Below are positions 1 to 10,277 of a stretch of DNA of 30,000 bases, one piece after another (the stretch's first letter is position 1; each line of letters begins with the position of its first letter). Below the pieces are notes generated by a model. It worked only from the letters and a program-made list of their open reading frames with translations. It searched no databases and had not been told where the DNA came from. The stretch covers positions 1 through 30,000 of the forward strand of contig JAHBMJ010000201.1 in assembly GCA_018398765.1 (NCBI GenBank), read 5' to 3'. The stretch is from Chromera velia. Taxonomy: Eukaryota > Sar > Chromeraceae. Made by a program: the position numbers and the translations under genes.

Positions 1-1
1 T

Positions 2-35
<34 letters not shown>

Positions 36-60
36 ATGTATGTATGTGTGTGCATGTGTG

Positions 61-96
<36 letters not shown>

Positions 97-112
97 TGTG
101 TCTGTGGGTCTG

Positions 113-143
<31 letters not shown>

Positions 144-262
144 GTGTGTGTGTGTGTGTGCGGCTGTGTGTGCGTGCGGCTGTGTGTGTGTGTGTGTGTG
201 TGTGCGCGTGCGTTCCTTCCTTCCTTCGTTCCTTCCGTCGTTCCTCCGTTCCTTCGTGCGTA
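1..262. repeat. Compound microsatellite (TG)n-(TCTG)n-(TTCC)n
   Basis: The stretch is an almost pure TG dinucleotide array with short interruptions, then a TCTG tetranucleotide run near 115-140, more TG, and a TTCC/TTCG run near 212-255. All three frames are open and give Cys/Val-rich pseudo-proteins only because the repeat lacks stop codons. I do not treat these as genes. Confidence 0.95.
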
Positions 263-1240
263 AGGGCGTCCGACCGACGTGTATCCACCTTTTCGCCTCT
301 CTTAGTTGGCATGTCTTAGACGTGCTATATGAATAACTACACGTTGCAACCTCCGCCGTCTCATGGCTCGGATGTACCCTGTTTGCAGAGCATGTTTGGA
401 CATGGCACAGACACGTATATCAATCTGAACCACGTGGGAGACCAGAAAGAGGCCCTTGTAGAATATGACCTCCCTCACTGGTGAAAACACGACACATTAC
501 GCAAAGAAACTGTAGCAAGATGTTTGAAATCTCCAGCGTGCAGACCTAGGTCCAGACGTTTGTAAAGTTTTTTATATTTTCATTCACCCAGTAATTCAGT
601 GGAATTCACCAACTTAAACCTAAAAATACATGATGGCGTGACGATGCGGCATTTTAGTAAAAAATGTTCAATCGTAACTTCGTATTAAATAAACTTGAAG
701 TTGCTAAGAATATGAAATAACGTCTATGTTAACTTGAAGCTCAAAGAACTTAAAAAAAAACTGTAGTAACATGGAGATTTCCGTTACAAGGCTGAGGGGT
801 GTATAAAAGGTTGTTTCTTTCTAAGAAAGGCCTTCGCATCCATATAAGCAGACATGGAAAGCAGCTAACGAAGCCTTCCTGTGTCAAAAAAGAAATCACA
901 TGCAAAGCAGGGAAGGGTCTCCGAGAAGGAAAGCCTGGTGCTGGGGTGCCGTGTAAAGCAGATTTTGATAAAGTACCGGTACGGACGGGCCTGTGCAGTG
1001 ATGGGGCTGGCGCTATAAAGTAGCTTGACATGGGTGGCAGACTACCTCTCATGAATCAGCATCATTCATGTACAAGCATGCTGCTCCAGAAGTAAAAGAG
1101 TTTGAAAACAAGCATCCTGGTGCGTTGCTAGGTGCATTACCGCCAAACGTAAGACGCCTATTTATAGGCTGATGGCGATGGCGTATGATGATGAATGATT
1201 GATGATGATGATGAGTAACATTCTACATAATCCTATAACA
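263..1240. other. Gene-poor stretch, no supported gene
   Basis: I find no ORF here with convincing protein character and no splice-linked exons. On the plus strand 799-1023 reads, after an in-frame stop, a fragment containing LFLSKKGLRIHISRHGK. This has the spacing of the C-terminal half of a C2H2 zinc finger but lacks the paired cysteines, so at best it is a relic. A TGATGATGATGATG microsatellite lies near 1198-1214. Confidence 0.5.
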
Positions 1241-1500
1241 TTCCAGTACACCCTGGCATGACCCTGCAAGTTTGAGTAATTTAGCCACCACTGAGTAATT
1301 TAGAAAAATTAATTTAACGTAGTAATTTAAAGTAATTTAGCATAATTTAAAGTAATTTAAAGCAGTAGACTAAAGTAATTTACTAGGTAATTTATGAAGT
1401 TAAATTACTAATTTTAGTCAAAGTAACTGTCAAATTCAGTGTCAAACTTTGGAGGCTAGTTTGAAGGTCAATTTCCGCGGTAAAGTAATAATAATAAAGA
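1241..1500. repeat. AT-rich spacer built from GTAATTTA-type short repeats
   Basis: The sequence repeats variants of AGTAATTTA(A) at irregular spacing (about 1275-1400) and contains ACTAGG and CTAGT motifs. It resembles the CTAG-rich AT spacers at 13.8-14.4, 23.9-24.4 and 29.2-29.9 kb. It lies downstream of the 3' end of the minus-strand RRM gene, separated from it by about 680 bases of pyrimidine-rich and unassigned sequence. Confidence 0.6.
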
Positions 1501-1749
1501 GTTCGACGTTCAAACTGGGACTGCTTATAAGTCTATATAGATGTACAGTCTTCTTCTCTGTTCCACTCATTTGAAAGGAGATAAGGTCTTATCTCTTCTC
1601 TTTTCTTCTTTTCTGTTCTTTTCTTTTCAGCTCTGCACATTTGCCGGCCTTTAATTTTGGGGCCTTCTTGGCATCCCAGCCAACAGCCCTGCACCCGTCA
1701 CAACATGTTTGTCATGCAACACCATGTCAATGAAACTCATCATTCAATT

Positions 1750-2040
1750 TCATGAACATGGCATGCATGCATCTGGACTGGTCGGACTGAGAAACTGAGA
1801 GTTGCCTTCGGTCCAGAGACCAACTAGGTCGGCTGCAAATCCGGTCTCACCTTCCACCCGCTTAAGATCTGAAAGCGAATGTGTCGGATTCGAGGGAAGA
1901 GTGCCAGTGAGAGAGTCAAAGAAGAACGCAAAGGGTTTAGATCTTTTTCGCACTTTGTCCTTTTTCTTCCCCCCCACTAAGGCTCCCTCTGACCCTTCAC
2001 TTTCTTTCTCATCCATCGACAGCCTTCTTGGACTTGCAGC
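1750..2040 (-). other. Possible alternative C-terminal coding exon of the RRM gene
   Basis: One minus-strand frame is open from about 2286 to the stop at 1750. It encodes a disordered-looking stretch with acidic and basic clusters (for example MDEKESEGSEG, then GGKKKDKVRKRSK). It is out of frame with the RRM gene's acidic tail. It could be reached by splicing from a GTGAGG donor near 2221 to a pyrimidine-rich TTTCTGTAG acceptor near 2040, both phase 1. The opposite strand is also open here, so openness alone proves little. Treat it as an untested alternative 3' end. Confidence 0.2.
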
Positions 2041-2182
2041 TACAGAAAGGAAAGGGTCCATGCAGACCACCTCAACGACCGCTTCTCCAGCATCCCGCCC
2101 TTCTTCCTGTGCCCTCTTCATTTCAAAACCAACCTCCCCACTTTCACTTCCAAAGCCAAAAGACCGATCTAGAAACGGCCTA

Positions 2183-5100
2183 TCACCCAACCGTCTCCTT
2201 GCCGTCTCCATCTTGATCGTCGTCGTCCTCACTGTCTGTTCCTTTGTCTGCCTCCTTCGCCTTTTTTGTTGAGTCTTCCGCCTCACACTGCTTCATTCGA
2301 CGTTTTGTGGAGGTTTTCGGACTGCAAACAACGTTCACATTTGCAGAAAGAGAAAGATTGATACATTTGACGTCATGGAGGAGAACGTGCATGAAAGAAG
2401 AAGGTTGCACGTTCGAAAGTGAGCTGCTACATTGAGAGACATGCGCCTCCATAAACCGTCGTACACTTTGGACATGCACATTGAATTGTTTCTCCCTCCC
2501 TCCATATGCATGATCCCAGGCAGGCTTCATCTCCATCCAGACATACCTTGAGTCTGCCGTGGGAAGGCATATGGCCTTTCCTCTCACAGAGAACTTCCTC
2601 CCGCCGAACGCGCTGTCTGCCCTGATATGCGCCTTGAGCTTCGGTGAGGTATTCTTCTTCTGAATATGAATATTGAGAGAGGCGTCGATTCCCTCTTGTG
2701 ACATCGCGCTCACGATCTCCGTCTTGATATTTTCCTTGTGCCACTCAGAGGCCTGCCCGAAGAGATCTCCCAAGCAGACTTGCAGTTCCACCTTGGCCTG
2801 CAAAGGGAATGAATGAGAGGGGCCACGTTCACTCAAACCGCAGTGCAGACAAAAACAAACTAACCTCAGATGTAACATCGACCCCGAGGTTCAAAAATGC
2901 GCTGCGATATGGGTTGTGCTCACCTGCAACATATTCTGAAAATTGTTGCTCTACGAAAGGACATACAGAAGACACTGTACTGCAGATTGTCGCAAAAATT
3001 CACGAAAAGACTTCGATGGCATGTAAATCATCCGATCACATGATGGATGAGAGAATGCGAAGACCTTTTCCGGGTCAGAACAAATTAAGATTGTGTTGGC
3101 ATGCAAAAACGACCACATAGGACTATGAAAACTAAGACCCAAAGGAGACGACAAGAACCTCGCAGACGCAAAGACGGACACTCAGCTACGGGATTCATAC
3201 TTTGTGGTATGTATTCACATATGAGAGGCTCTGATATCGATGTCTAGACCTCCCCTGGGGGCCACCCATCCCTTGGAAGCGCAGCCCAATTTCGCTGAGC
3301 GCATCAACTGCAGATGTGAAGCCCCCCCCATGTTCTGCGGTGCGTTCGTGTGAGCATGAGTGTGAGCGTGCGAGAATGACAAGAGATAGGGTGAATGTCT
3401 TGAAGAGACCGAAAGAGGCAGAGCAATTATTAAAGGAAAGAAAGGGCAAGGTCCTCGTTGTGTTTGTTGTTCTTTCAGCCCGCGTGCAGATTCGACATCG
3501 CCGTTCTTGGTCCGCTGCGACCCGAAGAGATGATGCCAGTCTCCTGCACACAGAAGATAAGACAAGCAGAAGGGAGCAAGAAAGCAAGTCACCATAGCAG
3601 GCATGCGTCCCCACCGGTGTCGATTCCTTTGCCACGTCTGGCATGGTCATCGAGGTTCTGTTGTGATTGTTCACGCGCTGCAAGCAGCAGAGTTGTCCCA
3701 GACGTACATACAGTTTCTCAACAGCAGATCACACAATCCTGCCAAAGAGTGTAAGCTCCTACGAGGAATAAATGCACAAGGATGCAATTGAGGGCACTCT
3801 ACAAAAAGCTGTGTGGAGTTCTTGCTTATTCATGCGGGCAATCCATCTCGCGGAAACTTTAGCCATGCAGAACAGGCGTGCAAAAGCAGACAGAGGTTGA
3901 TGTATTGCAGAACTTTGAAAAAAAAAAGAAAAATGCAATTTTTGCAAGGGCAGACTTCGATTGCATACAAACGGATCGATCGACTGATTGTCAATGACAC
4001 GCTGACAAACAAGGCAGAGAACTTCAAGGTCAGATGGATGGACAAACAGAGAGTCAGGCAACCGAAAAAATGATATCCAATAAACGAACGGAGGCATGAA
4101 CCAACCCGAGTCTGTTTTCCGAGTTTCTTTCGCTCTGTCTCCCCGTTAAAAGCACTCTCCGCAGTCGTTTGAGACAACCTCTCAAAATCCTGCAAGAAAG
4201 AAAGAAAGAAAGAAAGAAAGAGAGAAAAAAAAAATGAAAAAATGAATGAATGAATGAATGAATGAATGAATGGATGGAAGGAAGGAAGGAAGAAAGGAAA
4301 GAAGGAAGGAAGGAAGGAAGGAAGGAAAGAACGAAAGGAGGAATGAAGGAAGGAAGGAATGAAGGAAGGGAAACAAGAAAAACATGAAAGAAAGAAACAA
4401 AAATACAAAAAAAGAAAGAACAACAAAAAAGGATGCTTTGAGAAGCGGAGTGAAGTACACAGAGCACTGCATGGAACCTCATCGATCGAATTCATTTTTC
4501 ACACACTCTCCATTTAATTTGTTAGATGCCTGATGCGCATGCACAGCTAGATATCAAACAGTAACTGTTCACGCGAATGAACGCAGATCAAAGAGGGGAA
4601 AAATGTGCGGAGCACGAAAAGTTTGTACACTTTTCTCGAGATTTCACATGTGTCTTATCGTGCTGAGCGTTAAAAATGCTACGGGCTGCTTTACCGCCAG
4701 CCCCTGTCTCTCTGCATGCGTCGACAACTTGTGTCATATTGATGCATTGACCGCTTGACAGGCTGATTGACTATTTCGTGGTCGATATGACTGACATGTT
4801 ATGCAAGCTGCGGCTACTTGCTCACTGGTTGCCAGTGGCTGACCAACCTTGAGCGAGTAGATCTTCATCTTTTGTCCTTCAAGAAGCGCGCCAGAAGCCT
4901 CGAGACCCTTCCGATAGCCTTCGAGAGTGCGAAAGGTAACATGCGCAAGTCTGCAGACACACACAAATGGATAGAAAGACAAAAGCGTCATCTCCTTTTG
5001 AGATTCCTGGGGTAGCTCCTCAAATCGGTTATTCTTCTGTTACTCACTGCAATTGTGGACATCATCTTTCCTTTCCTTCTCTCCTTTTTCCGCCTAGACA

Positions 5101-5745
5101 GAACAGACATACAGAGAGAGACATACAGGGATAGAGAAAGAGACATAGATAGAGCAAGAGGCAAAGACACAGAGAGGCAGAGACAGGCAGAGAAGAAGTG
5201 AGACGGACACACACACAAACTGGCAAAAAGACAGAGTGTCTGAGACTTACAGACAAAACGGAAAGCACACAGCAAAAACACATGCGGAGCAATCGGAAAA
5301 TGAAACAATGGAACACACTCACACACACCCCTCACATGCCCTTTTGAAATTCCAGAATTTCTGTCTCTGTCAAGTTTAATGTCTACGACGCTGCCCTTTC
5401 CAGGTCTTCCCTCTCCCTGCAAGCAATTAAGGCAGTCAGCAATCAGAAAGACAGCACAATGGTGGCAAAATGTCGACACAACAGCCGAAAGAGGATGAGT
5501 ATTCACTCTCCACTGCATGGCCATCGGGACAGTGACGCTGATCATACTTGAATTCCACCTGTGCGACAGGAAACAAATTGAGAATGGGCAAAACAAGAAT
5601 TAGATGTAAATTTGAGAGCCAAAGTGCATGAACCTACTTTTGAGAAAAAATCGAAAATCTTTTTTTCGTCCACGTGTACAGGTAGCTTTGGCAGCACAAC
5701 CCTCGTGGTGGTGGGATCGGTGCACAGCTGGGCAAGATCCGCTCC
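2183..5745 (-). CDS. RRM-domain RNA-binding protein, exons downstream of (and possibly spliced to) the AAA ATPase
   Basis: Five phase-compatible exons: 5745-5638, 5416-5340, 4950-4848, 2797-2457, 2321-2183 (stop TGA). Exons 1-3 spell one RNA recognition motif: strand 1 RVVLPKLPV, helix 1 KKIFDFFSK, strand 2 SVVDIKLDRD, loop SGISKG, strand 3 LAHVTFRT, helix 2 GYRKGLEASGAL, strand 4 KMKIYSLK. The RNP1-like strand (KGLAHVTF) fits the family, which binds single-stranded RNA or protein partners. Exon 4 adds about 113 residues I do not recognise. Exon 5 ends in a Lys/Arg cluster (TKRRMK) and an acidic tail (SEDDDDQDGDG), as in nuclear proteins. Exon 1 opens with GADLAQLCTD, an AAA-type motif before the RRM, and needs an upstream exon because no ATG precedes it. 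The 5339-4951 intron must use a GC donor. The exon 4/5 junction is uncertain: reading straight through also stays open. A 45-nt optional exon at 5558-5514 is possible. Confidence 0.65.
4190..4425. repeat. Intronic (AAAG)n-(AATG)n-(GGAA)n microsatellite
   Basis: AAAG units near 4196-4222 give way to GAAT/AATG units (about 4240-4270), then GGAA/GAAA units up to 4425. The block lies in the long intron 4847-2798 of the RRM gene. Three minus-strand frames are open across it and give Phe/Ser-rich repeats, which are artefacts. The rest of this 2.05 kb intron shows no convincing exon. Confidence 0.9.
5095..5335. repeat. Purine-rich (GA/CA) low-complexity tract in an intron
   Basis: Degenerate AGACA and GAGACA units fill most of the 5339-4951 intron of the RRM gene. 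Minus-strand frames across it are open and give Cys/Leu/Ser repeats without protein character. Confidence 0.75.
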
Positions 5746-6253
5746 CTGCAAAAAAGAGACGTAGAATAGTGGAAGAAGGCTTTCGGGAAAGACATAGGGA
5801 AAACGAATTCACCCAAGAAAGCACATAGATCGGTACGGGATCGATCTTCACAACCTCATGCAGTGTGGTATGCAGCGCTTGTTTCAAATGAAAGCGTGAG
5901 TGAAAAAGAGCCACCGAGACGTGAAAAGAAACTAGCAAAAAAAGAGCCACAGAACATAGATGTGCAAAGAAACTAGCAAAGAAAAAAGGGAATCGAACAG
6001 CTTTGAGAGATACAAAGGAAGGTCATCAGACAATACAAAGACACCCTAGTATGTCGAAAATGCATTTTTTGACTCACATTACCAACAATCCATGCATGCC
6101 GGAAATCATGAATGCATGTGAAAGAGGACGCGTCGACTGTCTGGACCGACTGCTTTCCATTCACTTCTGTCCGTCTAAATTTCCCAAATTCTGAATCCCG
6201 CTGAAACCGGCCTGTTTGCTAAATGAATGCAAAAATTTAAACTGCAGACCAAC

Positions 6254-6315
6254 CGCAGACGCCTTGAGTCCGTTCGAGTTGGGGCACTGCCTTCGAACAA
6301 AGAGATCGGCGAATC
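6254..6315 (-). other. Candidate 62-nt linking exon between AAA and RRM parts
   Basis: A minus-strand segment flanked by an AACCAGCAG acceptor and a GTTGGT donor reads FADLFVRRQCPNSNGLKASA. Its phases (1 in, 0 out) would join the AAA exon 8249-8123, if that exon splices at GTACGT instead of reading to its TAA, to the RRM exon at 5745. I do not recognise the peptide. It is listed because phase agreement on both sides makes it the alternative to direct exon skipping. Confidence 0.2.
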
Positions 6316-6589
6316 CTGCTGGTTTGAAAAAGACCACGGTGACAAAGGATAAAGACAAACACAGGGTGCGATCAAGATCCGGAACCAGACGACACAAATA
6401 AAGCAATGAAATCAAAGAAATAAAGACCAGTGATCACAAGACATTGAAACAACCAAGGTGATTACAAGTGGTGCATGATGGATGGTCCATGATCTAGAGA
6501 GATGAAGAGAGAGCGGGAAAGGTACGAGACGTTTACACGTCAATTAAGGGAAGCATTCCAGACAGATTACAGCTAGACAGACTATATGG

Positions 6590-6604
6590 TTTCTTTCCCT
6601 CCTC

Positions 6605-6636
<32 letters not shown>

Positions 6637-6834
6637 TGACAGACAGACAGACAGACAGACAGACTGAGAGACAGACACATAGACAGACAGACAGACACGC
6701 AGACAGACACACAGACTATACGTTTCTTTTTTTCTCTTCCTCCTATTCTTCATGTACACAATGAACAAAAAGGAAAGAAAAAACAAACAAAGACAGAGAG
6801 ATAAACAGACACACACACACACACACACGCACAC

Positions 6835-6874
<40 letters not shown>

Positions 6875-7722
6875 AGACAGACGGACAGACAGACTGTATG
6901 TTTCTTCTTCTCCCTCCTTTTCTTCAGACAGACAGCTAGATTGACAGACTGACTGACTGACTAACTAACAGACAGACTATATGTTTCTTTTTCTCCCTCT
7001 TTTTCTTCATGAACACTGACAGACAGAGAGACAGACAGACAGATAGACAGATAGATAGACCTAGAAACAGACCATATGGCAGACAGACAGACACACTATA
7101 TGTTTCTTCTTCTCCCTTCTTTTCTTCATGTACATAGCAGACAGCCACACAGAGAGACAGAGAGAGAAAGAAACAGATAAGCTTTCTGTTTCTTTTTTTC
7201 TCTCCCACTGGCAGAAAGACAGACAGGCAGGCAGACACTGTCAGGCAGTCTGCGACAGACAGAGAGACAGACAGACCGACAGGCAGACGCACTGTGACAT
7301 ACAGACAGGCAGAAAGGTAGACAGAAAGACGGAAAGACAGACAGGTAGCCACGTAGCCAAACAGCCAAGCAGCTAGAAAGACAATCTGTTTCTGTTTTTC
7401 TCTTCATGCTAGACAGACGGGTATACAGACAGAAAGACTGACAGACGAACCATATGTTTCTTTTTTCTCTCCCTCCTTCTGACAGACAGAAAGACTATAT
7501 CGTCTCTTCTTCACAGAGGGACAGACAGACTATGTGTTTCTTTTTATTCTTCTCCCTCCTTTTCTATGGGCAGACAAACACACAGACATACATACAGACA
7601 GGCAGACAGGTCGAAAGGTAGACAGACTATATCGTGACGGTCTTTTCTTAGACAGACAGACTATATGTTTCTTCTTCTGCCTTCTTTCTATCATGTACAT
7701 ACATACATACATACATACATTC

Positions 7723-7762
<40 letters not shown>

Positions 7763-7990
7763 CAGACAGGTAGACAGGCAGGGAGGCAGGCCGGCAGACG
7801 GACGGGCAGATGGGCAGACAGGTCTTCTTCTTTTTTTCAGTTTTTTGTTTCTTCTTTTCGTCTCCTTTCACTGACTGTGATGATGGATGAGCTTCCATTT
7901 CTTTCTTCCTCTCTCCCTATTTTTCTTCTCGTTTCATTACTTCTTTTGGCAAGACAGACAGACAGATAGACAGACGATAATCTTGTTCTT
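6590..7990. repeat. Compound minisatellite: (CAGA)n blocks alternating with a ~45-bp TATATG...TCTTCATG core
   Basis: About ten (CAGA)n runs are separated by related cores beginning CTATATGTTTCTT, followed by a pyrimidine tract (CTCCCTCCTTTTCTT) and often CATGTACA or CATGAACA. Clear cores sit near 6715-6760, 6893-6925, 6976-7015, 7094-7137, 7528-7566 and 7662-7700. Blocks differ in length and divergence. The array lies between the last AAA exon and the first RRM exon. Related cores occur in introns at 12.43-12.53 kb and, weaker, 21.74-21.78 kb. Confidence 0.85.
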
Positions 7991-8114
7991 TCTTTTGTAC
8001 GCAATGCTGCTTACCCTGCATTCTGTCTGTCTTCTCTCCATATGAGACACATAAATGTGCATCAGATAACTGGGTGTTGCATGCATGTACCCCGTGTTCT
8101 TTTTTTTTTGTTCT

Positions 8115-9465
8115 TTACGTACCGGCAGCTTTGTTGAAGTGGTGCTGGTTCACGACAATGTCCACTGACTCTTCGGCCTCCTCAGTGTCCACCTGGTCTC
8201 GTAAGCCGGCGATGAGGGCTTCCGTGCAGATCTTTTGCAGATCTGCCCCCTGCAAACAAAAAGGGGAAGAAAGAGGCCCCATGATCAGAGGCAGACATTC
8301 TATCCGAGACCATCCAAGTTACAGCCAAGTTGTCATCATCCACCTACTGAACTTTTTGTCTGATGGTCAAAATCTGCCTCTCGCAGCCGAGCGTCCCGTT
8401 CTCTGTCTCTTTTTCGCGCGCTGTCGCGATTTTTTCCTTGTTCTTCTGTACATGTTGTGTCTGCTTGGTATATTTCATTCGTGTCGACACGATTCTGATT
8501 CTGATTCGACTGACTGAGAGGCCCCTTGTCCTTTGAGCGATGTCTTGCAGCTTGACGTTGCCTTGCAGCTTCATGTGTGCGGTGTGCAGCTTCAAGATGG
8601 CCAGACGCTCGTCGTAGTCGGGAAAACCCATCGAGATTTTGTGTTCGAAGCAGTCTGCAGAGAAAAGAGCGAGAGGGGTGAGGTATCCTGATCAATGGAA
8701 AAAAAACCAATTTGATTGACTGAAAAAAGTAAGAAAACACTGGAATGACCATCTGTCACACACGGTGAATGCGGTCAACGTCGACAATTACGGACAAGTA
8801 AGGGCCTGGTATGGTAATAAGAGTGCAGCCACAGCACCGCTGCTAGGCACCGCTGCGACGGGGAATTAATAGAATCGAAAAATCATGATCGTTGACATGG
8901 AAAGCATGCAGAATCAGAAAGCAAACCCGGGCAGAAAGAGAGGGGACAGAGAGCTTCGTGTGTATGATCGGAGCCGAAGCAGACAAGCAAGCTGACTCAG
9001 GATTCGAGAGTCCAGCAGTCTTGGTCTATTCGTTGCCGAAATTATAGCCACTTTGTGGTCTCGGCCTCGGAGAAGAGAGAACAGTGCTGTCTTTGTTTGA
9101 TTTTCGGAGAGAGAGAGGTTTTTCGTTCCCTCTTTGTCCCTCGCAAGTGCTTCGATGTCATCAATGAAAACAACAGACGGCGCATGTTCTTTCGCATTTT
9201 TGAAGAAAAGTTTTAGATTCTCCGCGCTGTCTCCAACCAGAAGATCTGCAGCTGTCGTCGCAAAGGTGGTGATCCTGCTTGTCTGCTCGCTGAGGACTTT
9301 CTGTATCATTGTTGTTTTCCCCACACCCGAGGGACCCATGACCAGAAAAGTCCTTTTACTGTTCAGGCCAGAGAAGCCGCTACGACCTAACACCCCCACC
9401 TTTTCCCTCAGCATGTCCAGCTGCCGAGAGTACCCAGCAAAACCCCCCCGTCTTTCACACGCCAC
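8115..9465 (-). CDS. AAA-family ATPase module (Cdc48/NVL-like), N-terminus not found
   Basis: Exons 9465-8997, 8654-8515 and 8249-8115 (TAA) are joined in matching phase and give 247 residues of one AAA domain. Seen in order: GGFAGYSRQLDMLRE (the usual GG...L+E start), Walker A GPSGVGKTT (residues 44-52), Walker B VVFIDDIEAL, sensor-1 ISATNRP, then FEHKISMGFPDYDERLAIL, HTAHMKL and the sensor-2 region GLSGADLQKICTEAL. AAA proteins hydrolyse ATP to remodel or unfold partners, usually as hexamers. Two oddities: Walker B ends DD instead of DE, and the arginine-finger segment (normally R..GRFD) reads SRILNCFEH with no GR. Catalytic turnover is therefore doubtful. The first exon follows an in-frame stop and a weak CATAG acceptor, so the true start lies upstream and is unassigned. 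The protein may end at the TAA or continue into the RRM exons. Confidence 0.75.
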
Positions 9466-10277
9466 CTATGAGGGTATGTCTGCCAGTGGTTTCCTCTCTC
9501 CTTCACTATGCGGATGTGTTGTTTATTGTCCGTTCTCTGCGTTTGTATGATCAAACAAGGAGGCACTGCGGAGACGGAGAGGTTGAAGGGGAGGATGAAG
9601 AAGAAATGAAGAACAAGGAGAACCTTGATAAGAATTCAGCACTGGAAGGCATGAAGGAGGCAAGAGGAAGCTAGAAGAATCGGAACCTCCGTGGGTCATG
9701 GGTTTGTTCGATCTTTCACCTGTGTAAATCTGTATGCATGTATATATATATATATATGCCTCTTTCTAATCTAATTATTAATATAAGTTTTGTATAAGTT
9801 TTGTTAATTGTTTCTTCATTCATAGAATTCTCATACATGCATGCATGCAGACACATGTATGCAGGGCGATTCGCAAAGCGCGCGCGGACTCAAGTGCATG
9901 ATAGTGCATGGGCCCCGGCAATGCATGATGCCGCCTGTACACGTGTCGTGCATGATTCTTGAATACCACAATATACCACACAATCGACTCACTTTCATTC
10001 GCCTTCGTTGATGCTGTATCGCCATGGGTTGGTAGAACAGGTTTCAGTAGCACGAGGAACAAACTTAAGGGAACTCTTGTCGCTCCCAAGCTTCTGCAAA
10101 ACAACAGCGCATTGTGCTACCCGCAGAGACGCCGCGGTGCGTCGGGTAACAACACAACTGCCATTGCTGCACCGCGATTGGAACGCCGAAGTCAACTGAG
10201 CAGAGCCTTTATTGTGGCTACCTGCAGCCACAGATTGTGTTTGCATCTAGTTGTTCTCGAGCAGAGGAAGGGGAGCA
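9466..10277. promoter_or_regulatory. Divergent intergenic region between AAA (-) and acyltransferase (+) genes
   Basis: No convincing gene is seen. 9560-9670 is purine-rich and open on the plus strand (acidic Glu/Lys reading); it may instead hold the missing 5' exon of the AAA gene, since an ATG reads leftward from 9652. A (TA)n run lies at 9741-9758. Overlapping TGCATGCA 8-mers lie at 9838-9849, followed by a GCGCGCGCGG patch near 9877. The position suggests shared promoter elements; no start sites can be assigned. Confidence 0.45.

Noticed and set aside
799..1023. C2H2 zinc-finger gene
   Set aside because: Only the helix half (SKKGLRIHISRH) is present. The cysteine pair is missing and a stop lies just upstream, so no functional finger can be supported.
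1802..2272. Plus-strand ORF of 156 codons
   Set aside because: It is antisense to the RRM gene's 3' end. It is Ser/Pro-rich with a hydrophobic end derived from the complement of the Asp-rich tail, and there is no start context or splice support.
6540..7900. Several Cys/Val/Leu/Ser- or Arg/Gln/Thr-rich ORFs on both strands
   Set aside because: They are translations of the (CAGA)n minisatellite, which contains few stops in any frame.
9468..9674. Acidic 68-codon plus-strand ORF
   Set aside because: The Glu/Lys-rich text comes from a purine-rich stretch. The first part is antisense to the region directly upstream of the AAA exon. No homology or splice partner was seen.
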